DNA of 64,000 bases from Sulfitobacter geojensis (GTDB lineage Bacteria; Pseudomonadota; Alphaproteobacteria; Rhodobacterales; Rhodobacteraceae), in contig NZ_JASE01000005.1 of NCBI RefSeq assembly GCF_000622325.1, positions 2,976,001 to 3,040,000 on the forward strand, given 5' to 3'. Below, piece after piece: positions 27,926-37,110 of the stretch. Each line of letters begins with the position of its first letter. The first letter of the stretch is position 1. The notes beneath the pieces are model-generated. The model was not told the DNA's origin, did no database searches, and saw only the letters and a program-made list of their open reading frames with translations. The position numbers were made by a program, and so were the translations under genes.

Positions 27926-30900
27926 ATGGAACTTCGCTCGCTCTACCGGCAAGACCCAACCGCCCGAAAACTCGTCAACGAGGGTGTCGCAAACGTGAAT
28001 GATGGCACGTCGTCACTTGCGAGGGACGTGCTGCGGTATGAGCTCGAGACTTTTGTATGTGACGGACAGTATGGCTCCGGCATGGCGCATATCCTTGACA
28101 CCTATTTGAGAAACATTGAACAGGCGCAGCAGCCTGCTGTTTGGGTCAGCGGCTTCTTCGGGTCTGGTAAATCCCACATGGTGAAGATGCTCCGCGCACT
28201 TTGGTTAGACACCACTTTTGAAGACGGTGCGACAGCGCGAGGCATAGCAGACCTGCCCCAAGACGTTCGCGACCACCTAAAGGAACTAACGGTTCAATCT
28301 CGTCGATTTGGCGGCCTTCATGCAGCCTCGGGAACGCTCGGTGCTGGTGCCAGCGGTAGCGTTCGCCTTGCCCTGCTTGGAGTTGTGTTTAGATCAGTCG
28401 GGTTGCCAGAACAATATCCTCTCGCTCGGTTCGTAATGTGGTTGCGGAAAGAGGGAATAGAGAAACAGGTTCATGCTCACGTAGAAGCCAGTGGGTATGA
28501 CTGGGATGAAGAACTGGCTAATTTCTATGTGGCGGAAGGTCTCCATGCGGCCCTAATCGAAGCAAAACCACAGCTTTTTTCCTCGTCCAGTTCTATGGTT
28601 GACGCTCTTCAAAACACTTATCCGAATGTTCAGGACGTCTCCAATCAGGAAATGATATCCGCTATTCGGGCAGCGATTTCACGCGAAAACAAACTCCCTC
28701 TTACGTTGATCGTACTCGACGAAGTTCAGCAGTTTATCGGCACCAGCGGCGATCGAGCTATCGAAGTTCAAGAAATGGTCGAAGCAGTCGTAAAAGACGA
28801 AAGCCTCGGCGGTAAGCTCACTTTTGTCGGAACTGGTCAAACTGCGGTCACTGGCACGCCCACCCTTGCAAAGCTTCAGGGTCGCTTCACTATTCGCATC
28901 GAGCTTTCAGATACGGACGTAGATGCAGTGGTGAGGCAAGTTATACTTGCCAAGAATGCTGAATCCAAACCCAATATCGAGGCCATGATGCAAGAGAATA
29001 TTGGTGAGATATCAAGGCATTTGAGTGGAACCAACATTGGCCATCGGCAAGATGACGTCGCTTTCTTTACGCAGGACTACCCCATCCTTCCGGTTCGTCG
29101 GCGCTTCTGGGAGGCCGCCAATCGAGTTCTGGATGCGTCGGGTACCGATAGTCAGCTTCGTAACCAACTGAGCCTTATTCATAAGGCGATAAGAGAAAGT
29201 GCCGATCAAAAGATTGGGTTCGCGGTCCCAGCAGATTTCCTCTATTTTGACGGTGCAGATAAACTCTTGCAGGCCAGAATTCTGCCGCGAAAGCTGCATG
29301 AAAAGACGATGTCTTGGATACATGGAAGTGACGAACAAAAATTAACCGCTCGCGCCTGTGGTATCGTCTTTCTGATAAACAAAATCACAAACAGCAATTC
29401 TGAAATTGGTATCAAGGCGACGATTGACACAATTGCGGATTTGCTAGTCAACGACCTTTCAACAGGATCATCTGGGCTTCGGAGCAAGCTACCCAAGCTT
29501 CTCGACGCATGCGATCTCATCATGCGTGTTGGCGATGAGTATCGAATACAGACAGAAGAAAGCTCGGCTTGGAACGACGAGTTCCTTGGTCAGAAGGCTA
29601 CCCTGGCGAACCAATCGCATCGTATCGAAGCAGAACGGGATGACCTTATTCGAAAGAAATTTGGTGCGCTCGTTGGGCGTGTATCGTTGCTTCAAGGCCT
29701 CTCCAAAGTGACCCGTGAGGTTAGCGCAATTTTCGATCCGACGCTTCCGACTGATGAAAGTAAGCGGGTTTATGTATGGATCCGTGACGGCTGGGCAACT
29801 GACGATAATTCCGTACGCGCAGACGCTCGTCAAGCTGGCAATCAATCCCCTACAGTATTTGTCTTTATCCCACGGCGCTCTGCTGATGATCTGCGAAACA
29901 ATATCCTCGAATTTAAGGCTGCGAGTGCAACTCTCGATAAGCGTGGCGCTCCAGATACCCCTGAAGGTAAGGAAGCACGCGGCGCGATGGAGACCATCCG
30001 TCAGGTTGCTGATGCAAAAATCAACGAGTTGATACTGGAAGCCATGTCCCGCGCGCGCGTATTTCAGGGAGGGGGCAACGAATTGACCGGGAATGGCCTA
30101 CAGGCAACCGTTACCGATGGGGCTGAAAACTCGCTCACCAGGCTCTACCCGCAGTTTGCAGTCGCGGACAACATAGGCTGGTCGAAAGTATATGATAATG
30201 CTCACAAGGGAGCGCCGGACGCTTTGAAAGCGGTCGGTCACGAAGGGGAACCCGAAAAGAACGCAGTTTGCAAAGCCGTTTTATCTATCATCGCCGGTGG
30301 AAAGAAAGGAACGGACATCCGTGATCATTTTGAGGGTCCGCCGTTTGGCTGGTCGCGCGATGCGGTCGATGGCGCACTGCTCGCACTTCTTGTGTCCGGA
30401 TTGATCAGAGCAGAGGACGAACAGCACCGCGCTTGTAATGCGAAGACGTTGGAACGTAAATCGATTGGCAAGGCGACATTCATCGTCGAGGCCACGACCA
30501 TCTCAACTCCGCAGCGCATTCAAATTCGAAAGGTACTTCAGAAGGGCGGCCTTGCCGCGAAACAGGGTGAGGAACTTTCGTCGATTCCGCAGTTTGTTCA
30601 AAACATCACGGATGTCGCCAGACGCGCGGGGGGCGAAGCTCCAAAGCCGAAGACCCCCGACCTGTCATTGGTCGATGATATTAGGCGAGCCTCCGGCAAC
30701 GAACAGCTCTTGTCCATCTACAACAGCAGGGACGAGCTTACATCCTTTATTGATGCCTGGACCCTACAGGCAAAGGAAATCGACGCTCGCTGGCAGAGCT
30801 GGGAGACCCTGCAACGCCTTGCGGAAAGGGCCAACGGCCTGCCTGATTCTGATGTGTTGCGGACGCAGGTTCAAGCGATCGAGGATCAACGTCAATTGCT

Positions 30901-31369
30901 GGCAGATCCTGATCCAATGAAGCCGCTGGTCGCGAGTTTCACGCAAATGCTTCGTGACGAACTCAATCGTCTCGTAGCGGCTTACAAACAGCAGCACGAG
31001 GCTGGAATGGCCAAACTAAAGGCTGACGATAACTGGCAGAAGCTTCAGCCTGATCAACGTAACCGCCTTCTCGCCGAACAGAAACTGACCAACAGTGACA
31101 TGCCGGAAGTGAAGGTCGGCAGCGGTGCGGAGGTCCTTCAGACGCTGCAGACTTTGACCTTGTCCGCGTTCGAAGACCGCGTGAAATCACTTTCATCCCG
31201 CTTCAATGAGGTTCAGTCGCAAGCGGCTGAAATGATGGAGCCGACGGCCAAGACCATCCATCTGCCCAGTCGGACGCTGAAGTCCGAGGCAGACCTCGAA
31301 GCCTGGCTCGATGAAACCCGCAAAAACCTTGCAGTAGCCCTTGCTCAGGGCCCCGTGATTATTCGATAG
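27926..31369 (+). CDS. brxC: BREX ATP-binding protein BrxC
   Basis: A 1147-residue P-loop protein. Walker A is GFFGSGKSHM (residues ~75-84) and a Walker B-like LIVLDEVQQFIG occurs near residue 270, followed by a sensor-like FVGTGQTAV segment. The C-terminal third is rich in charged helices. Together with PglX and BrxB it is thought to form the complex that modifies host DNA and recognises phage DNA. Length fits the ~1200-residue family. The AT content is higher than in the flanking chromosome, as expected for acquired DNA. Confidence 0.93.
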   Translation: MELRSLYRQDPTARKLVNEGVANVNDGTSSLARDVLRYELETFVCDGQYGSGMAHILDTYLRNIEQAQQPAVWVSGFFGSGKSHMVKMLRALWLDTTFEDGATARGIADLPQDVRDHLKELTVQSRRFGGLHAASGTLGAGASGSVRLALLGVVFRSVGLPEQYPLARFVMWLRKEGIEKQVHAHVEASGYDWDEELANFYVAEGLHAALIEAKPQLFSSSSSMVDALQNTYPNVQDVSNQEMISAIRAAISRENKLPLTLIVLDEVQQFIGTSGDRAIEVQEMVEAVVKDESLGGKLTFVGTGQTAVTGTPTLAKLQGRFTIRIELSDTDVDAVVRQVILAKNAESKPNIEAMMQENIGEISRHLSGTNIGHRQDDVAFFTQDYPILPVRRRFWEAANRVLDASGTDSQLRNQLSLIHKAIRESADQKIGFAVPADFLYFDGADKLLQARILPRKLHEKTMSWIHGSDEQKLTARACGIVFLINKITNSNSEIGIKATIDTIADLLVNDLSTGSSGLRSKLPKLLDACDLIMRVGDEYRIQTEESSAWNDEFLGQKATLANQSHRIEAERDDLIRKKFGALVGRVSLLQGLSKVTREVSAIFDPTLPTDESKRVYVWIRDGWATDDNSVRADARQAGNQSPTVFVFIPRRSADDLRNNILEFKAASATLDKRGAPDTPEGKEARGAMETIRQVADAKINELILEAMSRARVFQGGGNELTGNGLQATVTDGAENSLTRLYPQFAVADNIGWSKVYDNAHKGAPDALKAVGHEGEPEKNAVCKAVLSIIAGGKKGTDIRDHFEGPPFGWSRDAVDGALLALLVSGLIRAEDEQHRACNAKTLERKSIGKATFIVEATTISTPQRIQIRKVLQKGGLAAKQGEELSSIPQFVQNITDVARRAGGEAPKPKTPDLSLVDDIRRASGNEQLLSIYNSRDELTSFIDAWTLQAKEIDARWQSWETLQRLAERANGLPDSDVLRTQVQAIEDQRQLLADPDPMKPLVASFTQMLRDELNRLVAAYKQQHEAGMAKLKADDNWQKLQPDQRNRLLAEQKLTNSDMPEVKVGSGAEVLQTLQTLTLSAFEDRVKSLSSRFNEVQSQAAEMMEPTAKTIHLPSRTLKSEADLEAWLDETRKNLAVALAQGPVIIR

Positions 31370-31378
31370 GACACCGGT

Positions 31379-34300
31379 ATGCAGCCGCTTGAAAAGACCC
31401 TTAGGAACCAACTGGAGCGCACTGTAAAAGCAGCGCGGACAGTGGCCGAAAGCGCAGCCGAAGCAGCGCTTCAACAACTGGGCGTCGGTGAGGCGTCCGC
31501 ATTCGCACACATGTCGGATGAAGAAACCGATCTTCGGCGACGTTTGCGTATTCACGGACGTCAGTTGGGTGACAAGCGCCATTCCGAAAGGAAAACGCAG
31601 GAACTTGACCGGCTGATCGAAGAAGTCGGGTACGAGCATTGGCACCGTATGCTCTTCGCCCGCTTTCTGGCCGAGAACAACCTGCTCATGTACCCCGACC
31701 CCAGCGGGCCGGTCGCCGTCTCTCTCGAGGAATGCGAAGACCTTGCCGCCGATGAAGGCGCGGCCAACGGATGGGAACTGGCGGCTCAATACGCGGCCAG
31801 GATGCTGCCGCAGATCTTCCGGCTGGACTCCCCCGTATTCCAGCTGTCCTTGCCACCGGAATACCAGCAGCGGCTGGAGAAGCACGTTGAAAGCCTGCCG
31901 AGCGAGGTCTTCACGGCGTCGGACTCGCTCGGCTGGGTCTACCAGTTCTGGCAAGCGGACAACAAAGAGCGGATCAACAGATCCGAGGTGAAGATCGGCG
32001 CGCGGGAACTGCCCGCCGTCACGCAGCTGTTCACCGAACCCTATATGGTCAGCTTCCTGCTGGACAACGCTTTGGGGGCATGGTGGGCCGCCCGTCGATT
32101 GACAGAGCAGGACCTGAAAACCGCGACCAGCGAAGACGAACTGCGCCGCAAGGCGTCGTTCCCCGGTGTGCCGCTCGATTACCTGCGCTTTGTGCAGGAC
32201 GAGGACGGCACTTGGGCCCCGGCGGCCGGAACGTTTGATGGGTGGCCTGAACAGCTGAAAGACCTCACCACGCTCGACCCTTGCTGCGGATCGGGGCACT
32301 TCCTTGTATCGATCTTCCTGATGCTGGTGCCGATGCGGATGGAATGCGACGGCCTGAGCGCGCAGGACTCGGTGGACGCGGTGCTGCGCGAGAACATCCA
32401 CGGGTTAGAGATCGATCAGCGCTGTGTGGAACTGGCCGCTTTCGCACTGGCTCTGACGGCATGGAAATATCCCGATGCGGGCGGTTACCGTGCGCTGCCG
32501 GAATTGAACCTCGCCTGCTCTGGCCTGTCTGTCAGCGTGGCCAAGGAGGAGTGGAAGCAGCTTGGCTTTGGCAAGCAAAATCTAAGCATTGCGCTGGATT
32601 GGATGCACGATACGTTCCGCGATGCGCCTGTGCTTGGCAGTCTTTTGAACCCGGCGAAATCCGCTGCATCCAAGATTGTGGATTGGGATGATCTGTCTGC
32701 AACGCTCGACAAGGCGCTTAATCAAGAGACCCAAGCTGAAAGGCAGGAGGCAACAGTCGCCGCGCATGGCATTGCAAAAGCGGCAACGCTCTTGTCCGGT
32801 CATTTTGATTTAGTAATGACCAATGTTCCATATCTTAAGGGCGGCGATCACTCTGAAAAGCTGAAGGCGTTCTGTGAAAGAGATTACCCAAAATCTAAGT
32901 ATGACCTTGCGACCGTTTTCATCGAACGATGTCAAGACTTTCTGTCATCAGCAGGTACTCTTGCGGTCGTAACCCAACAGTACTGGTTATTTCTAAAGTA
33001 TTATGAAGGGTTGCGCTCAAAACTTCTAGCTGAAAGGCAAATTTCGTTTATTGCAAGACTTGGACCAGGCGCGTTTGAGACAATTTCAGGAGAAGTCGTA
33101 AATGTTTGCCTTCAGATCACCCACGCCGAAAAGCCAAATGCCGAAAGTAATATCTTTGGTTTTGAATTAGATGGAATCAACAACTTAAGTGACAAAATTC
33201 GTCATATATCGGAATCTGCACCACTCAAAACTTCTCAGATTTCACAGCTTAAGAACCCCGACTCTAGAATTTCCTTTGAGCTGAAAGAGGATTCTGGAAG
33301 TCAGCTTTCCGAGTTTGCAGACTTCGGGAAAGGTAGTGTTTCCGGTGATGGGCCTCATTATCTCCGGAAGTTTTGGGAATTTTCAAAGCTCGCCGAAGGG
33401 CATCAACTTTGGCTGAACAGTCCAGATTTAAGTTCGGCATGGACGGGACGGCAAGAAATCATTCTTTGGGGCGCAGGGGGCCATAACCCAGAAGTAGAAA
33501 TAGGATTCCGTCACCATGGGCAACGTGTGTACGGAAAACGAGGGGTTGCGATAGGCAAAGCTGGAACGCTGCGTTTCACACCTTACAGCGGCGAATTATT
33601 CGACGACAATGTTGCGGTTATCCGACCTTATACGAAGGCTGATCTGAATGCCGTTTGGCAATTCTGCGTGTCTGGCCAGCTGCAGACGCTCCTGAGAATG
33701 CTGGACAAAAAGATGTCTGTGACTGCTGGAACGTTTACGAAAGTTCCCTTTGATCCCGCAAATGTCTCTTCGGTTAGTTTCGGTAATAGCCTCATCAAAG
33801 CGGCGACGAATGAATCCAATCAATGGATATTCCACGGCCATCCTTGTGGCTCCGTGACGTTAGATGAGAACAGCAATTGGATTTCTGATGGTAAGCTGCG
33901 AATCGACGATACGGTTCTTCAAGTCGCGGTCGCACGCCTGCTTGGCTATCGCTGGCCAGCCGAACTCGATCACGAAATGGAACTGGCGGATGAGCAACGC
34001 GCATGGGTGGACCGTTGCGACGCCCTGCTGCTCCACGCGGATGAAGACGGCATTGTCTGCATCCCGCCAATTCGCGGTGAAGCCAAGGCCGAAGACCGTC
34101 TGCTAAACCTGCTCGCAACCGCCTATGGCGACGCCTGGACGACCAGCACGCTGCCCCAGCTGCTGGCAAGCGCCGACCACGCGGGCAAATCGCTCGACAC
34201 CTGGTTGCGCGACAAGTTCTTCACGCAGCACTGCAAGCTGTTCCAGCATCGCCCTTTCATCTGGCACATCTGGGACGGCCTGAAGGACGGCTTTGCCGCG

Positions 34301-34768
34301 CTGGTCAATTATCACAAGCTGGATCGCAAAACGCTCGAGACGCTGATCTACACCTATCTCGGCGACTGGATGAAAACCCAACGCGACGACATCGCTCGCG
34401 GTGTTGACGGCGCGCAGGAAAAGCTGGCTGCTGCCGAAGCGCTGAAGAAGAAGCTGGAGCTGATCCTGGAGGGTGAATCCCCGCACGACATCTTTGTGCG
34501 TTGGAAGCCGCTGGAGGAGCAGCCCATCGGCTGGGACCCCGATTTGAACGATGGAGTGCGCCTGAACATCCGTCCGTTCCTGACCGTCGGCGATGTGGCC
34601 AAACGGGATGCAGGTGTCCTGCGCGACAAGCCCAACATCAAATGGACCAAGGACCGCGGCAAGGATGTCGCCTCAGCCCCGTGGTTCGATACGTTCAATG
34701 GTGACCGCATCAACGATCATCATCTGAGCCTGGCCGAGAAGAAAGCCGCGCGGGAGGCCGCTAAGTGA
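31379..34768 (+). CDS. pglX: BREX adenine-specific DNA methyltransferase PglX
   Basis: A 1129-residue N6-adenine methyltransferase that marks host DNA at a non-palindromic site. The AdoMet motif I is DPCCGSGHFLV (~298-308) and the catalytic motif IV is MTNVPYL (~478-484); NVPY replaces the more common NPPY. Before motif I lies the long N-terminal domain with LARFLAENNLLM, and after ~620 the target-recognition part. Base composition changes sharply within the gene: 31379-32700 and 33900-34768 are GC-rich, while ~32800-33850 is AT-rich, as if the recognition region had been exchanged. It begins 9 nt after brxC. Confidence 0.95.
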   Translation: MQPLEKTLRNQLERTVKAARTVAESAAEAALQQLGVGEASAFAHMSDEETDLRRRLRIHGRQLGDKRHSERKTQELDRLIEEVGYEHWHRMLFARFLAENNLLMYPDPSGPVAVSLEECEDLAADEGAANGWELAAQYAARMLPQIFRLDSPVFQLSLPPEYQQRLEKHVESLPSEVFTASDSLGWVYQFWQADNKERINRSEVKIGARELPAVTQLFTEPYMVSFLLDNALGAWWAARRLTEQDLKTATSEDELRRKASFPGVPLDYLRFVQDEDGTWAPAAGTFDGWPEQLKDLTTLDPCCGSGHFLVSIFLMLVPMRMECDGLSAQDSVDAVLRENIHGLEIDQRCVELAAFALALTAWKYPDAGGYRALPELNLACSGLSVSVAKEEWKQLGFGKQNLSIALDWMHDTFRDAPVLGSLLNPAKSAASKIVDWDDLSATLDKALNQETQAERQEATVAAHGIAKAATLLSGHFDLVMTNVPYLKGGDHSEKLKAFCERDYPKSKYDLATVFIERCQDFLSSAGTLAVVTQQYWLFLKYYEGLRSKLLAERQISFIARLGPGAFETISGEVVNVCLQITHAEKPNAESNIFGFELDGINNLSDKIRHISESAPLKTSQISQLKNPDSRISFELKEDSGSQLSEFADFGKGSVSGDGPHYLRKFWEFSKLAEGHQLWLNSPDLSSAWTGRQEIILWGAGGHNPEVEIGFRHHGQRVYGKRGVAIGKAGTLRFTPYSGELFDDNVAVIRPYTKADLNAVWQFCVSGQLQTLLRMLDKKMSVTAGTFTKVPFDPANVSSVSFGNSLIKAATNESNQWIFHGHPCGSVTLDENSNWISDGKLRIDDTVLQVAVARLLGYRWPAELDHEMELADEQRAWVDRCDALLLHADEDGIVCIPPIRGEAKAEDRLLNLLATAYGDAWTTSTLPQLLASADHAGKSLDTWLRDKFFTQHCKLFQHRPFIWHIWDGLKDGFAALVNYHKLDRKTLETLIYTYLGDWMKTQRDDIARGVDGAQEKLAAAEALKKKLELILEGESPHDIFVRWKPLEEQPIGWDPDLNDGVRLNIRPFLTVGDVAKRDAGVLRDKPNIKWTKDRGKDVASAPWFDTFNGDRINDHHLSLAEKKAAREAAK

Positions 34769-37110
34769 AGGTGATCGACCGGTTGCAGAACGCTGTCCGT
34801 GGTGCGGCGGCCCATAATCCCGAGGTGCAGGTCAAACCCGCCTGCATCCTCTGGCCCGATCCGGACCGGCAGTGGGAAGCGGTTGTGCCGCAGCTTCAGG
34901 ACGCCCTGCCGGAAATGGTGGTGCTTGGCGATTATGCACCGGAACGGCGCACAGGCCCTGCTATTTGGTTGCGCTGTGCCATCGCGGGGACCCTGGACAA
35001 CATCGACTTTCCGGTTGGCAGCGTTCCGATCCTGTACCTGCCAGGTGTCGCGCGAACCGACCTACGCGCCGTGAACGAATGCCCCGACGCCCTCAAACCC
35101 CTCGCCGAGCTGCAATATCGCGGCACGATCTGGTCACAGGTCAGTGCCAAGGACTGGACTGTTCTGGCCTTCCTGAAATCTGCGCAGGGAGGCCTCGGCC
35201 TCGAGGTAACCGCCGACGCCGATACCCGAGCCGCCATGATCACCGCGCTGAACGAAGTGCTCGAGCAGGAGGTTTCCGCGCTTGACGGCAAAAGGCTGGA
35301 CCGGGATTTCTTCAACGGTCTGTTGACCAGTGGGGACCTAACACGCGATGTGCTGACTTGGATCGATCAAGGCGACGCCTACACCGACCGCATCGGTCCG
35401 GCCGCCTGGGGAGCGTTCAGCAACATCTGCTCGTCCCAACTCGGCCTTGACCCCCGAACCGCTGGCGTTCTGACAGGTGCTGAAAAGCTTGCTGGCCGGG
35501 AGGGACAATGGGGCGCGGTTTGGGCGCGGTTCTGCGAAGCCCCGCAGCGATACCCGAACATTCCAAATACGCTTCGTAATTGTCAAATGCCGTCCTTTGA
35601 TCTTTTGAGCGATATTTCAACAAGGGGGGCCTGGCCGCAATGGAACGATGCCGAAGAAGATTCACTGCGTCAAAAGCTCTTGGCACTCGGGGCGTCGACC
35701 GATGCGCAGGCGCGAACGACCTTGAAAGAGCTAGAAGAAAAACATGCGGCGAGGCGAACTCTGGTTTGGGCTGAAATGGGACACGCGCCGCTTGTCAAGT
35801 CGCTCAAGCATCTTGCTGTTCTAGCTGAAATAACAAAACAATCCCTGGCTGGCGGGACACTGGATGATGTTGAAACCAGCTACACCACAGGAGGTTGGAA
35901 AGCAGACGATGCAGTACTGTCCGCTTTGCAGGAGGCCCATACAGACGCCAACGCCACGTCAGTGATTGCCGCGTTAAGGTCGATTTATTTGCCTTGGGCC
36001 GAAGCGTCCGCACGCCATCTTCAGAAGCTGGTTGAAAGTGATGGCTACCCTGGTGGGTCAAATGCGTCAAAACCCAGAATAAGCCGCACAAACTCCGAAT
36101 GCTTACTGTTCGTTGATGGGTTGAGGTTTGACCTAGGGAAACGGCTATCAATCAAACTAGAAAGCGCCGGACTGGAAGTAATTGAAACGCCAGCGTGGTC
36201 GGCTCTACCGAGCGTTACCTCGACCGCAAAACCTGCAGTGTCACCAGTGTTGCATAAGATCGAAGGACGCGACCAGAGCGAAGAATTCGATCCCTCAGTC
36301 GCTGCATCCGGGCAGTCTCTCAGGGGAGGTTATCATTTCAAGAAACTGATAACTGACGCGGGATATCAAATACTGAATCGAGGTGAAGTTGGCGATCCGT
36401 CCGGAACAGCTTGGACGGAATTGGCTGACATTGACCACGAAGGCCACGAACGCGGTTGGAAACTGGCTCGCCACATCGATGTATTGATCGCCGAGATAGA
36501 AAACCGCATCGTCCAGCTTCTAGAAAGCGGGTGGAAGAGCGTGCAAATTGTCACCGACCACGGGTGGCTCATGATTCCAGGAGGGTTGCCCAAAATCGAA
36601 CTACCAACCGCTTTGTCGGTGAACAAATGGGGTCGGTGCGCGGCAATAAAACCTGGAGCGCAGACAGATATCCCCCTGTTTCCGTGGTTTTGGAACCCTT
36701 CCCATCACTTCGCCCTTGCCAACGGCATTGCCTGTTTCCGCTCGGGGCAAGAATACACTCATGGAGGATTGAGCCTCCAGGAATGCCTAACCCTTCACCT
36801 ACAAGTGAGGCCTTCATCGAGCGCTCCAGCGACGACCGTTGAAATCTCAGATGTCGTTTGGAAGGGTTTGCGCTGCACGGCTGTTATCGCTGTTCCCAAT
36901 GAGACTCTAACGCTTGATATTCGCCAGCAGCCGGCTAACCCAGGCAGCACTGTAGTAGTGAAACCAAAGCCGTTTTCAGCCTCAGGGTCCGCATCCGTCG
37001 TAGTCGACAACGAAGACCTAGAAGGGACCGAAGCAACACTGATCATTGTCAACGAAATAGGTGCAGCTGTTGGGCAAGTAACAATAAGTATTGGTGGAGA
37101 GGGTACATGA
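34765..37110 (+). CDS. pglZ: BREX alkaline-phosphatase-superfamily protein PglZ
   Basis: A 781-residue PglZ (type A). The core metal-binding motifs are LLFVDGLRFDLGKRL (~445-460) and VQIVTDHGWLMIPGGLPK (~593-610), with TPAWSALPSVTSTAKPAVSP carrying the candidate nucleophile between them. The N-terminal ~400 residues form the family-specific helical region, and the C-terminal ~130 a beta-rich domain. The start overlaps the pglX stop (GTGA). As in pglX there is a break in composition: the first ~800 bp are GC-rich and the remainder AT-richer. PglZ is essential for BREX defence, with nuclease or phosphatase activity suggested for some members. Confidence 0.93.
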   Translation: MKVIDRLQNAVRGAAAHNPEVQVKPACILWPDPDRQWEAVVPQLQDALPEMVVLGDYAPERRTGPAIWLRCAIAGTLDNIDFPVGSVPILYLPGVARTDLRAVNECPDALKPLAELQYRGTIWSQVSAKDWTVLAFLKSAQGGLGLEVTADADTRAAMITALNEVLEQEVSALDGKRLDRDFFNGLLTSGDLTRDVLTWIDQGDAYTDRIGPAAWGAFSNICSSQLGLDPRTAGVLTGAEKLAGREGQWGAVWARFCEAPQRYPNIPNTLRNCQMPSFDLLSDISTRGAWPQWNDAEEDSLRQKLLALGASTDAQARTTLKELEEKHAARRTLVWAEMGHAPLVKSLKHLAVLAEITKQSLAGGTLDDVETSYTTGGWKADDAVLSALQEAHTDANATSVIAALRSIYLPWAEASARHLQKLVESDGYPGGSNASKPRISRTNSECLLFVDGLRFDLGKRLSIKLESAGLEVIETPAWSALPSVTSTAKPAVSPVLHKIEGRDQSEEFDPSVAASGQSLRGGYHFKKLITDAGYQILNRGEVGDPSGTAWTELADIDHEGHERGWKLARHIDVLIAEIENRIVQLLESGWKSVQIVTDHGWLMIPGGLPKIELPTALSVNKWGRCAAIKPGAQTDIPLFPWFWNPSHHFALANGIACFRSGQEYTHGGLSLQECLTLHLQVRPSSSAPATTVEISDVVWKGLRCTAVIAVPNETLTLDIRQQPANPGSTVVVKPKPFSASGSASVVVDNEDLEGTEATLIIVNEIGAAVGQVTISIGGEGT

